From Acidimicrobiales bacterium (GTDB lineage: Bacteria > Actinomycetota > Acidimicrobiia > Acidimicrobiales > SZUA-35), in the NCBI GenBank assembly GCA_013003325.1, contig JABDJU010000299.1, forward strand, positions 1 to 14,465: DNA of 14,465 nucleotides, written 5' to 3'. Made by a program: the position numbers and the translations under genes. The notes beneath the pieces are model-generated. The model made no database searches, was not told where the DNA came from, and saw nothing but the letters and a program-made list of their open reading frames with translations. This document shows positions 6,298-13,260 of the stretch, one piece after another; the stretch's first letter is position 1; each line of letters begins with the position of its first letter.

Positions 6298-7299
6298 TCA
6301 ACCTCGTTTCGCTGCGCTCAGCGAACGTCGCCGAGTCGAAATCTTTTCGTCACCTGCCTGTGTTCCGTCGTGCAACGAGTCGAGCCAATCGTCGAGTGGA
6401 CTCTCCGCACCGCCGTAGTTGCATTCGATGAACCGATGATGCAGCTGGTGATAGAAGTCGCCGATGGGAAGGGTGAGCGGTCCGACCTTGATTCCGTCGT
6501 AGCCGGTGTGGCTCAACGGAGCGCCCATCGTGTGGTGCATCATCGCGAAGAGCAGGTGGACGGGGTGAGAGGCGATAACGAAGAACAGCAGCACGTCGCC
6601 GTAGAGCACCACGTGTTCGGCTGGGTGCATGGCAAGCCCGGACCACGGCCCGACGTTCACGTTTTTGTGATGCCACGAATGCACATGGGTGTAGGCGGGG
6701 CCTCGGTGCAGCAGCCAGTGTCCTACGGAGAAATACAGAATCGACCATATGGGGATCACGGCCAGGAGGACGACGAACCAGATGGGGTTGTCATCGAAAG
6801 AAATGAGCGATGCATGCCCCTTCGCGTAGGCCCACCATCCAAGTGACTCCCAAAGTGTGCCGATGAGCGGCGCCGGCACGAGGCTCAGAAAGCTGTTGTC
6901 TTTGACCTGGTCGTCGAAGAGGAAGAGGCGCTTGCCTTTGCCGAGCGGTCGGGCGTCATAGCGGAGGTCGTCGTTCTGCCGGCGCAGTACATACAGCCAC
7001 AGGTGCGGTAGTCCGGCACACAGGCACACGAGGGCAACGTTGCGAATCCAGATCTCGGCCATCCAGCCAAGGCGAAACGACTGGGCGTCGGCCATCGACG
7101 GGCTGAACCACTTCCACACGACGACGGCGGTGGCCAGCATGAGTACGCGAGTGCCATGAGGTCGCCAGGCGGTTGCCACGTGCCGCACGATCGCCATTGG
7201 TCGTAGCGGCAAGTGCAGAAACGGAGCCGTCGACACCGGGCTCGACGGGGTGTGGTGCCACCGCCTCGGTGCTGTTGTCGGCGATCCCTGGTTCGTCAC
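6298..7299 (-). CDS. Fatty acid hydroxylase/sterol desaturase superfamily membrane protein
   Basis: A 333-residue integral membrane protein expected to hold a di-iron centre. Hydrophobic segments lie at about 50-64, 85-106, 136-150 and 172-192, with a further one at 232-253. The histidine boxes are H194xxxH198 (HWLLH), HSWHH (207-211), HPAEH (225-229), HH at 255-256 with H264, and HQLHH (284-288). This pattern fits PF04116 enzymes, which hydroxylate or desaturate lipids and some polar molecules using O2 and an electron donor. The start is the GTG at 7299, a 4-bp GTGA overlap with the amidase stop. The long open frame beyond it lies inside the amidase gene. The first 35 residues are polar and Pro/Ser-rich, so the ATG at about residue 35 is another possible start. 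No ferredoxin or reductase gene is nearby. Confidence 0.88.
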   Translation of the reverse strand: MTNQGSPTTAPRRWHHTPSSPVSTAPFLHLPLRPMAIVRHVATAWRPHGTRVLMLATAVVVWKWFSPSMADAQSFRLGWMAEIWIRNVALVCLCAGLPHLWLYVLRRQNDDLRYDARPLGKGKRLFLFDDQVKDNSFLSLVPAPLIGTLWESLGWWAYAKGHASLISFDDNPIWFVVLLAVIPIWSILYFSVGHWLLHRGPAYTHVHSWHHKNVNVGPWSGLAMHPAEHVVLYGDVLLFFVIASHPVHLLFAMMHHTMGAPLSHTGYDGIKVGPLTLPIGDFYHQLHHRFIECNYGGAESPLDDWLDSLHDGTQAGDEKISTRRRSLSAAKRG

Positions 7300-8690
7300 C
7301 GGGCGAACGTTCCAACCGGTGGGCTGGTCGACTCGATCAACCGCCCAATGTCGAAGACCCGATGGTCGTCGAACGGGCGCCCGACTAGTTGTGCCCCAAT
7401 CGGGACTCCCGAGTCGGCTAGGCCCGCTGGAATGCCCATGACCGGCAGTGCGCTCAACATGTTGAACGGCCAGGTGAGCATCCATCCAAAGTCGGCGGCG
7501 AGTGAGTGACCCATGACGTTGATCGGGTCGCCGGCTGGGTCATGGTCGAGGAGCACCGAGGGAACCGAGCTCGTTGGGCACAGCAGCGCATCGAAGGTCG
7601 TGAGTGTCGGGGCCAGCATGTCCCACATGCCCGTCTCGATCTCCATACTCCGGGCGAAGTCGATGGCGGTGAGTGAATGTGCCGTTTCAGCGAACGCGAT
7701 CGCGTATCGAGTCATGTCGTCTCGATCGGTTTCGAGGTACGCGGCTGCCCAACCAGCGAAGATCGCTGCGGCGTGAGTGCGGAACGCCCAGAGGCATTCC
7801 TCGTTCCACCCCAGATCGACTTCCACAACGTTGGCACCAGCGGCGCTCAGGCGTTCGGCCATGGCCCGGATCTCGCGTTCGACGTCGGGGGCGACCGTGG
7901 CGAACCCGAGGTTGGTCGACAACGCGATCGACAGTGTCGACGGGTCGGGGGCGACAGGGGAGAGCGGTGTCCAGTCGGGGCGGCTGAAGAGGTCGCCGGC
8001 CTGTTGGCCAGCCATGGAGTTCTGCAACAGAGCGCAGTCGTTCACCGAGCGCGCCATGGGTCCGTCGTGGTCATACCAGTCGAGGTTGAAATACGCGCCA
8101 ACAGCGTTGCGTCCGCGAGACGGCTTGAACCCGACCACGGCATTGGCCGATGAGGGCAGGCGGATCGACCCGCAATAGTCCGATCCGTTAGCGAGGGTGG
8201 TTAGTCCCGTAGCCAGCGCCACCGCTGCTCCGCCCGATGAGCCAAGGCTGTTGTATTCGGTGTTGTACGGGTTGCTCGTCGGCGGGAAGAGGCGCCCGCC
8301 CGTTATCCCCGCCGTGCCCATCTCGTTCACGTTGGTGCGAGCGTGAACGATGCCGCCGGCTGCTTTGATGGCGGCCACGGGTGGTGCGTCGCCGCCGGCG
8401 ATGGCGTCTTTCCACACCAGGCTTCCCGCCGATGTTGGCTTTCCCTCGACGCCTTTGTCTTCCTTGATCGCGACCGGCAGGCCTTCGAGGGGTCGGGCGT
8501 CGCCCGAATGCCAACGCGCCTCGGCGGTCTTGGCCGCGGCCAGCGCCTCGTCGGCATACCGTTGGGTGAGCGCCCCGTGGGCGTCTTCGTTGTCGAGCAC
8601 GGCGGTCATCAGTTCGACCGGGGACAACGAGCCGTCGGCGAAGCCGGACAGAGCGTCAACTGCGGAGGTGAAGGTGAGATCGGCGGTCAT
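7296..8690 (-). CDS. Amidase signature family hydrolase
   Basis: A 464-residue cytosolic amidase. The catalytic triad is complete: Lys76 in GLPVAIKED, the cis-Ser151 in GSSGG, and nucleophile Ser175 in CGSIR, spaced 24 residues apart as in fatty acid amide hydrolase and malonamidase. The signature region 148-190 has the usual glycine and serine pattern, although GSDYCGSIR replaces the common GTDTGGSIR. It would hydrolyse a carboxamide to an acid and ammonia or an amine. It is not obviously a GatA subunit, since gatB and gatC are absent. The ATG at 8690 lies 7 bp after the enolase-family gene and shows only a weak ribosome site. In the operon it may release the free acid that aconitase X or the enolase-type enzyme then acts on. 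That order is inference. Confidence 0.93.
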   Translation of the reverse strand: MTADLTFTSAVDALSGFADGSLSPVELMTAVLDNEDAHGALTQRYADEALAAAKTAEARWHSGDARPLEGLPVAIKEDKGVEGKPTSAGSLVWKDAIAGGDAPPVAAIKAAGGIVHARTNVNEMGTAGITGGRLFPPTSNPYNTEYNSLGSSGGAAVALATGLTTLANGSDYCGSIRLPSSANAVVGFKPSRGRNAVGAYFNLDWYDHDGPMARSVNDCALLQNSMAGQQAGDLFSRPDWTPLSPVAPDPSTLSIALSTNLGFATVAPDVEREIRAMAERLSAAGANVVEVDLGWNEECLWAFRTHAAAIFAGWAAAYLETDRDDMTRYAIAFAETAHSLTAIDFARSMEIETGMWDMLAPTLTTFDALLCPTSSVPSVLLDHDPAGDPINVMGHSLAADFGWMLTWPFNMLSALPVMGIPAGLADSGVPIGAQLVGRPFDDHRVFDIGRLIESTSPPVGTFAR

Positions 8691-8697
8691 AGTGAGC

Positions 8698-9888
8698 TCA
8701 GGACGTGCCAGCTGAGACGGTGTACTGGGCCACGAAGTCTTCGTTCAGTTCGACGCCGAGGCCTGCGCCCGTCGGTAGAGCGGCGTAGCCGTCGATGATC
8801 TCTGGTTCGGGTGGCGAGACGAGCTCGGTGCGAAGCCGTGATGGGCCCAATCGGCTCGACCGAAATTCGACCATCGGGATTGTCAGGGCAGCGGCCTGCA
8901 GGTGGAAGTTGGCAACGTCGGTGATGCCGGTGGCGAAGCTGTGCGGCATGAGCTGAGCGCCGTACATCTCGCACATTTCGGCGATCCGCATGAGCTCGGT
9001 GAATCCGCCGGCTCGACTCACGCCGGGTTGCACGAGCGAGACACCGCCGGTTTCGAGCCATTCACGAACTTCCCACCGGCCCGCAGCAAACTCTGCGCCG
9101 CCGACTCGAATCGGTGAAACGGCACACAGCCGAGCATGACCGTGGAGGTCGTCGTGGCGTAGAGGTGCCTCAGCGAAGCAGATGTCGTAGTCCTCGATGC
9201 GCTTCAGCGTCCACGCAGCGTCGTGCCAGTCCCACCAGCGATAACCGAAGTCGAGGGCGAGGGTGATGTCGTCACCGACCATGCTCCGGCACTGTTTGGT
9301 GAATTCGACGATCTGCTTGTCGGTGGTGTCGTTACCGAACAACACCGGCACTTTGATTGCCGTGAGGCCTTGGTCGACCGCGATCTCGGCTTGTCGTGCG
9401 ATCTCGTCCACGACCGGCCCGAGCGGTCCGTCGTAGATATCGCCGGGGTAACACGTTGCGTACGGGCGAATGCGGTCGGTGCGGGCGCCGCCGAGCAACT
9501 TGTACACCGGTACGCCGAGCTGGCGTCCGGCCAGATCCCACACGGCGATGTCGACCGCGGACATGGCTTGGATAAACGTGCCCCGGCGGCCGTGGTAGAA
9601 GCTGCCGTGGTACACCCGGTCGAAGAGCGCACGGGCTTCGAGGGGGTCTGACCCGACAAGCAGATCGCCGATGCCCTGGCTCCAGAAGTGAATCGTCTCT
9701 TGGTCGACCATCGCCTTCACAACGTTGGGAGTACACGGCGACTCGCCAATGCCGTAGAGCCCGTTCTCGTCGGTCACCAGAACGAGCAGCGTCTCCTCGG
9801 AGCCCTCGGCGAATGCGTTTCCCTCGGCCGGAACAGACACCACGAGTGCCTCGACCGTTGCGATCGGTGCAGGTGTCCGTTCGTCCAT
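8698..9888 (-). CDS. Enolase-superfamily enzyme (mandelate racemase/galactonate dehydratase-like)
   Basis: This 396-residue protein has the N-terminal capping domain and the C-terminal barrel of the enolase superfamily, whose members abstract a proton next to a carboxylate using Mg2+. Visible ligands are Asp213 (LALDF), Glu240 (CFAEAPL) and Glu266 (GGAEF); a lysine at the second strand is Lys179, and the general base His316 is in PHSFATG. This set suits the dehydratase/racemase branch. The aspartate that normally pairs with the histidine, in the family QPDxxRxGG motif, is Gly289 here (QPGVSRAGG, codon GGC). It is the first gene of the operon. No Shine-Dalgarno sequence precedes the ATG at 9888, and a promoter candidate would start the transcript at that ATG. 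A sugar-acid dehydratase, a racemase or a betaine epimerase are all possible. Confidence 0.92.
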   Translation of the reverse strand: MDERTPAPIATVEALVVSVPAEGNAFAEGSEETLLVLVTDENGLYGIGESPCTPNVVKAMVDQETIHFWSQGIGDLLVGSDPLEARALFDRVYHGSFYHGRRGTFIQAMSAVDIAVWDLAGRQLGVPVYKLLGGARTDRIRPYATCYPGDIYDGPLGPVVDEIARQAEIAVDQGLTAIKVPVLFGNDTTDKQIVEFTKQCRSMVGDDITLALDFGYRWWDWHDAAWTLKRIEDYDICFAEAPLRHDDLHGHARLCAVSPIRVGGAEFAAGRWEVREWLETGGVSLVQPGVSRAGGFTELMRIAEMCEMYGAQLMPHSFATGITDVANFHLQAAALTIPMVEFRSSRLGPSRLRTELVSPPEPEIIDGYAALPTGAGLGVELNEDFVAQYTVSAGTS

Positions 9889-9894
9889 AGCGAG

Positions 9895-9923
9895 AAGTTA
9901 GGCCGAAGCCTGCGCAATGTCTT
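9895..9923 (-). promoter_or_regulatory. Candidate operon promoter, apparently leaderless
   Basis: On the minus strand AAGACA (9918-9923) and TAACTT (9895-9900) are separated by 17 bases. Initiation six to eight bases further would fall at the ATG of the enolase-family gene (9888), giving a leaderless transcript, which fits the lack of a ribosome site there. Both hexamers are weak matches, as expected for an activator-dependent promoter. Confidence 0.35.
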
Positions 9924-9944
9924 GACGAAGACGCAAGAAAAGTT

Positions 9945-9962
9945 GACCAAATCGGCCAAACC
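9945..9962 (-). promoter_or_regulatory. Candidate operator for the GlxA-type regulator (operon side)
   Basis: Two tandem 9-bp units, GACCAAATC (9945-9953) and GGCCAAACC (9954-9962), share GRCCAAAYC. The block contains ACCAAATCGGCC (9946-9957), which recurs exactly upstream of the regulator gene at 11065-11076. It lies about 57-74 bases upstream of the presumed transcription start, a normal place for an AraC-type activator site. Confidence 0.5.
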
Positions 9963-9980
9963 GAATCTTGCGGGTGTCAC

Positions 9981-11012
9981 CTAGCTGGTGCCAATCCGCT
10001 CCGGGAACGCGGTCGGGGTCAACCTCGGTCGATGTTCCTTGCGATCGCGCAGCGGTGCGGTCCCAAAGGAAGCGCTGTAGCTGCGACTGAAATGCTCTGG
10101 CCCTTCGAAACCGGTGGCGAGCGCAACATCGAGCATTCGTAGCTCTGTATGGAGAACAAGCTGGCGCGCTCGGGCGAGACGAATACGCATACTGTACGCA
10201 CTTGGAGTCTCTCCGAAAGCTTGGGAGAACAAGCGCCGAAGATTTCGAGGACTCGTGCCAGCCCGGTCTGCGAGCTCGACGACGCTCAGAGGGTGCGACA
10301 GGTTGTCTCGCACAGCGACGGTTGCTGCCGCGAGCCGTGCGTCCTCGACATCCATCCCATCTTGGACAATGCCGAGCTGGCTTCGTGACGAACCACCAAA
10401 CCGCTGGTGGAACATGTGGCTTGCCACCCGGTCAGCCAGTTGCTCGCCCTGGGCTTGCCCCACCAAGGTGACAGCGAGGTCTAGCGGTGCCGTGGAGCCT
10501 GAACAGGTCACGTGACGAGCATCGGCCACGTACAGCGCGTCGGACACGATCACCTTGGGAAACCGATATCGAAAGGCATCGAGAACGTCGTAGTTGCATG
10601 TGGCTTCTTGCCGGTCAAGGACGCCTGCGGCTGCGAGTACGAATGAGCCCGTATCAACCCCACCAAGACGCATGCCGTCAGCGGCGCGCTTGCGGAGCCA
10701 TCGCAGAACTTCGGGCGAGCCATGGCGTTCCGGAAACCAGCTCGCGCAGACGATGGTGAGGTCAGCACCGTTTGCAGCGGCGAGGTCGCCGTCGACCTCG
10801 ACCTTTACTCCGTTGCTGGCAACCACCGCCTGTGAATCTGCCGATACAACCTCCCATTCGAACCACCGATCGTTGAGCAAATGGTTCGCTACCCGAAACG
10901 GCTCGATCGCTCCAGTCATCGACAAGAGGTTGAATTCAGGAAGAAGCAGGAAAGCCAAGCGACGCGGCCACTGTTGTGTGTGCCTCGTTGCTCCGTACAC
11001 ATCCTGCCTCAT
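9981..11012 (-). CDS. GlxA-family transcriptional regulator (DJ-1/PfpI-like plus AraC domain)
   Basis: A 343-residue regulator. Residues about 17-190 form the DJ-1/class I glutamine amidotransferase-like sensor (RRLAFLLLPEFNLLSMTGAIEPFR, LGGVDTGSFVLAAAGVLD at 116-133, TCSGSTAPLDL at 169-179). Residues about 225-325 form the AraC DNA-binding domain with two helix-turn-helix units, LSVVELADRAGTSPRNLRR and the MLDVALATGFEGPEHFSR segment ending in FGTAP. The sequence style is that of CdhR (carnitine) and GbdR (glycine betaine) regulators, whose sensor domain binds a small ligand. It lies in the same direction as the operon, 92 bp ahead of its first gene, and the two upstream regions share a 12-bp motif. 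It probably activates the operon in response to its substrate and may control itself. The ATG at 11012 has no good ribosome site; TATTGT (11019-11024) lies six bases before it, so this transcript may also be leaderless. Confidence 0.93.
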   Translation of the reverse strand: MRQDVYGATRHTQQWPRRLAFLLLPEFNLLSMTGAIEPFRVANHLLNDRWFEWEVVSADSQAVVASNGVKVEVDGDLAAANGADLTIVCASWFPERHGSPEVLRWLRKRAADGMRLGGVDTGSFVLAAAGVLDRQEATCNYDVLDAFRYRFPKVIVSDALYVADARHVTCSGSTAPLDLAVTLVGQAQGEQLADRVASHMFHQRFGGSSRSQLGIVQDGMDVEDARLAAATVAVRDNLSHPLSVVELADRAGTSPRNLRRLFSQAFGETPSAYSMRIRLARARQLVLHTELRMLDVALATGFEGPEHFSRSYSASFGTAPLRDRKEHRPRLTPTAFPERIGTS

Positions 11013-11064
11013 ACCCCAACAATACAGGCGACGCCGAAAGTGTTGGATTGATCAGGTTTACGCA

Positions 11065-11076
11065 ACCAAATCGGCC
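11065..11076 (-). promoter_or_regulatory. Candidate operator for the GlxA-type regulator (autoregulatory side)
   Basis: ACCAAATCGGCC matches the operon-side site exactly. It lies 53-64 bases upstream of the regulator start, nearly the same distance as at the operon. Only one complete 9-bp unit is present here, so binding may be weaker or need a second, degenerate half. Confidence 0.45.
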
Positions 11077-11127
11077 TCTTGCCAGGCGAAACGTTCACGC
11101 TGCAGCGAGTTCGGCCCGCCAAGCCCT

Positions 11128-11149
11128 GCGTGTACTTTGGGTTAAAGTC
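11128..11149 (-). repeat. Repeat copy C (core only)
   Basis: This 22-bp segment is identical to 155-176 of copy A. An AGTTCG also occurs exactly 14 bases to its left in both places, so similarity extends weakly leftwards. The LexA-like dyad is missing: on the right, the sequence changes abruptly into the truncated monooxygenase gene. The orientation is the same as copies A and B. The inverted repeat ACTTT-GGGTT-AAAGT is perfect here. Confidence 0.7.
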
Positions 11150-11324
11150 CGAGCTCTTCAGCGAGCCGGACCCGCTTCAGGTGGTGGTGCATGGCCGGCA
11201 CCGGGCCGTCGGCGTATGTCTCGATCGGCACAACAAGACCGATACTCATTCGCCCTGCTTCAAAGACAGTGTTGTAGGCCCGGTTGATCTGCTTGAACGA
11301 CGTGATTTCGAGTCGAGTCTCCAT
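11142..11324 (-). pseudogene. LLM-class flavin monooxygenase, N-terminal fragment
   Basis: The frame begins METRLEITSFKQINRAYN and continues through MSIGLVVPIETYADG to RVRLAEELGL, then TAA. This is the beginning of a luciferase-like (LLM) oxidoreductase of the BA3436 type, where the next residues would be a Gly-Phe followed by the RDVP region. Family members are about 300 residues; only 60 remain. The stop codon and the last two codons lie inside repeat copy C, so the gene is cut exactly at the repeat. The ATG at 11324 has GGAG five to six bases upstream, and it follows the MDR gene by 37 bp, so it was probably the second gene of that transcript. FMN and substrate sites of the barrel are missing, so no activity is expected. 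No downstream half is visible on the other side of copy C. Confidence 0.75.
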
Positions 11325-11361
11325 GTTGGCTCCGGTTGGTACAGGGTTCGCTGGCTGCTGG

Positions 11362-12309
11362 CTAGTTGATGGTGGCGACGAGTTTGCCCATGGGTCCGCC
11401 GGTTTCGCCGATGGCATGGAGCTCACCGATCTGGGAGAGGGGCCGGGTGTCGGCGATGGCGACTCGGAGGGTTCCGTCTTGGAGCATTCTGGCGATGCAT
11501 TCGAGTGCGGCGTAGTCGGGTTCGACCAGGATCCACGTGGCCGTCACGTCCGCCTTGTCGAGCGCCTCTTGTGGTGGCATCTCTTCCGGCGAGGGAACGA
11601 CGACGAGCTTCCCGCCTGGCTTGAGCGACTGGACTGATCGTGTCGGATAGTCGCTAGTGCCGACGAGGTCGAGTACGGCATCCATGTCGGTGGCGATGTC
11701 TTCGAAGCGTTCGGTCTTGTAGTCGATCGGGTGATCGAGGCCAAGGTCCCGAAGCGCGGCGTGGTTCTCCGCAGAGGCGGTGCCCCAGACTTCGGCGCCC
11801 CGGGCTTTGGCGATCTGGACGGCGAGGTGGCCGACACCGCCGGACGCTGCGTGGATGAGAACGCGGTCGCCGGCGCAGACCTTGAGTGTGTCGACGATGG
11901 ACTGCCATGCCGTGAGGACGGCTAGCGGGAGAGCGCCTGCTTCGATGTCGGCGACGTTGTCGGGAATGCGGGCGACCTCGCGTGAGCCGGCGACCACGTA
12001 CTCGGCGTAGCCGCCTGCTGGGCGGGGGAACCGGGGCATTCCGAACACCCGATCACCTGCGGCGAAGCGTGTGACGCCAGCCCCTGCCTCGACGATCTCG
12101 CCGGCGACGTCCCACCCGAGAATCATCGGGGCGTTCGGATCGAACATTCGGAAGATGTCGCCGTTGGCCCGGATCTTCCAATCGACCGGGTTGATGCCCG
12201 CCGCGGCGTTCTTGATCAGCACTTCGGTGGGGCCCGGTGTCGGCCGTTCAACCTGGACTGGTGACAAGGACCGGTCTGGGTTCGTAACGATTGCAGTCAT
12301 GGTGGTCAT
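11362..12309 (-). CDS. Zinc-independent MDR: NADP-dependent quinone oxidoreductase-like
   Basis: A 315-residue medium-chain reductase. The GroES-like half carries NPVDWK (40-45) and GWDVAGEI; the Rossmann half carries HAASGGVG (153-160) followed by LAVQIAKARGAEVWGTAS, the NADPH-binding motif of quinone reductases. The catalytic-zinc cysteines and the structural-zinc lobe of alcohol dehydrogenases are absent. It should reduce quinones or alpha,beta-unsaturated carbonyls in the cytosol. It is divergently transcribed from an HxlR-type regulator, the arrangement known for redox- or electrophile-sensing DUF24 regulators and their quinone reductase targets. ATGs at 12309 and 12300 are both possible starts. 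The fragmentary LLM monooxygenase gene lies just downstream. Confidence 0.92.
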   Translation of the reverse strand: MTTMTAIVTNPDRSLSPVQVERPTPGPTEVLIKNAAAGINPVDWKIRANGDIFRMFDPNAPMILGWDVAGEIVEAGAGVTRFAAGDRVFGMPRFPRPAGGYAEYVVAGSREVARIPDNVADIEAGALPLAVLTAWQSIVDTLKVCAGDRVLIHAASGGVGHLAVQIAKARGAEVWGTASAENHAALRDLGLDHPIDYKTERFEDIATDMDAVLDLVGTSDYPTRSVQSLKPGGKLVVVPSPEEMPPQEALDKADVTATWILVEPDYAALECIARMLQDGTLRVAIADTRPLSQIGELHAIGETGGPMGKLVATIN

Positions 12310-12409
12310 GTCGTGGGCGCCTTCGGGGGTTGCGTTCGGGTGATGGTTCGATCATCATGCAGTTAGTATCTAGACGCAAGAAGGCACTCTCACGACTGGT
12401 AGGTACCCG
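12310..12409. promoter_or_regulatory. Divergent promoter region between MDR and HxlR genes
   Basis: This 100-bp gap must carry promoters in both directions. It is AT-richer than its surroundings around 12345-12375. A short dyad TAG-TAT-CTA lies at 12364-12372 and is a possible, weak, operator for the HxlR-type regulator. No clear -35/-10 pair stands out. Confidence 0.35.
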
Positions 12410-12814
12410 ATGGAAACCACAACGCAAGCGAACCCGTGCGACGACGATCACTTGGGTGACATCTACTCAGCCGAATGCCCGTGCCGCGACATCCTCGACC
12501 TGGTCGCCTCGAAATGGTCGACCCTGATCATCGGCGTCCTGCAGGATCACCCGCACCGCTTCGGCCAGCTCAAGCGAGCCGTTCCCGGGATCACCCAGAA
12601 GATGCTCACCCAGACACTGCGACGGCTCGAGCAGGACGGACTCGTCCACCGGGAGGTGCATACCCAGATGCGGCCGCCCCAGGTCGAGTATTCCCTGACC
12701 GATCTTGGTCACAGTGTCACCAAACCTCTCGAGGCAATCCGGGACTGGTCAGAACGACACCTCCCCGACGTTCGACGGGCGCGCCGCCGCTTCGACGAAC
12801 TCCAACCCGCATAG
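12410..12814 (+). CDS. HxlR-family (DUF24) winged-helix regulator
   Basis: A 134-residue regulator with the family core: CPCRDILDLVASKW (23-36), then the recognition region RFGQLKRAVPGITQKMLTQTLRRLEQDGL (about 49-77) and the wing ending PPQVEYSLTDLGHS. Such proteins bind DNA as dimers. Several, such as YodB, HypR and QorR, sense quinones or oxidants through a cysteine near the N-terminus, and here Cys10, Cys23 and Cys25 are available, Cys23 being the usual position. The divergent quinone-reductase-like gene is its likely target. It is followed 8 bp later by a SnoaL-like gene that is probably co-transcribed. The ATG at 12410 has an AGG-type ribosome site about six bases upstream. Confidence 0.92.
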   Translation: METTTQANPCDDDHLGDIYSAECPCRDILDLVASKWSTLIIGVLQDHPHRFGQLKRAVPGITQKMLTQTLRRLEQDGLVHREVHTQMRPPQVEYSLTDLGHSVTKPLEAIRDWSERHLPDVRRARRRFDELQPA

Positions 12815-12822
12815 GTGTGGCC

Positions 12823-13209
12823 ATGACCGATCACGCAGCGCAGCGCCGGAAGGACGACGTCGTCGCCTTCTACGACCTCATGTTCAACCAGAATCAGCCG
12901 GCCGAAGCAATCGAACGGTACGCCGGTGCCGAGTACCGGCAACACAATCCGCACGTCGGTGACGGCAAGCAAGCCTTCATCGACTACTTCGAACGCATGG
13001 CCGCCGAGTACCCCGACAAGCGCGTCGAGTTCAAGCGGGTCCTCGCCGATGGTGACTTCGTGGTGCTCCACTGCCACCAGATCTGGCCCGACGAGGAGTA
13101 CGCCGGGATCGACATCTTCCGTCTCGACGACGACGGCAAGATCGTCGAGCACTGGGACACACTCCAGGTCATCGCCGAACAATCAGCCAACGACAACGGC
13201 ATGTTCTGA
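12823..13209 (+). CDS. SnoaL-like (NTF2-fold) protein
   Basis: A 128-residue protein of the SnoaL-like aldol-condensation-enzyme type (COG4922). The marker is YRQHNPHVGDGK (38-49), followed by a helix with FERMAAEYP, then strands VLADGDFVVLHCHQIW and DIFRLDDDGKIVEHWD (97-112). The fold forms a small cone-shaped pocket in the cytosol. Despite the name, most bacterial members have no proven reaction. The ATG at 12823 lies 8 bp after the HxlR stop, so the pair is likely one transcript, and the protein may share the electrophile-stress role of the divergent reductase. The same frame is open upstream inside the HxlR gene, which is not a credible start. Confidence 0.88.
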   Translation: MTDHAAQRRKDDVVAFYDLMFNQNQPAEAIERYAGAEYRQHNPHVGDGKQAFIDYFERMAAEYPDKRVEFKRVLADGDFVVLHCHQIWPDEEYAGIDIFRLDDDGKIVEHWDTLQVIAEQSANDNGMF

Positions 13210-13260
13210 CGCTCGAGCCAGCGACTGCCCGAGAAACGTGACGTGGCGGACGGGCCTGAG

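Noticed and set aside
12475..12822. N-terminal extension of the SnoaL-like protein
   Set aside because: The extra frame overlaps the HxlR gene, has no SnoaL similarity, and an ATG with suitable spacing exists at 12823.
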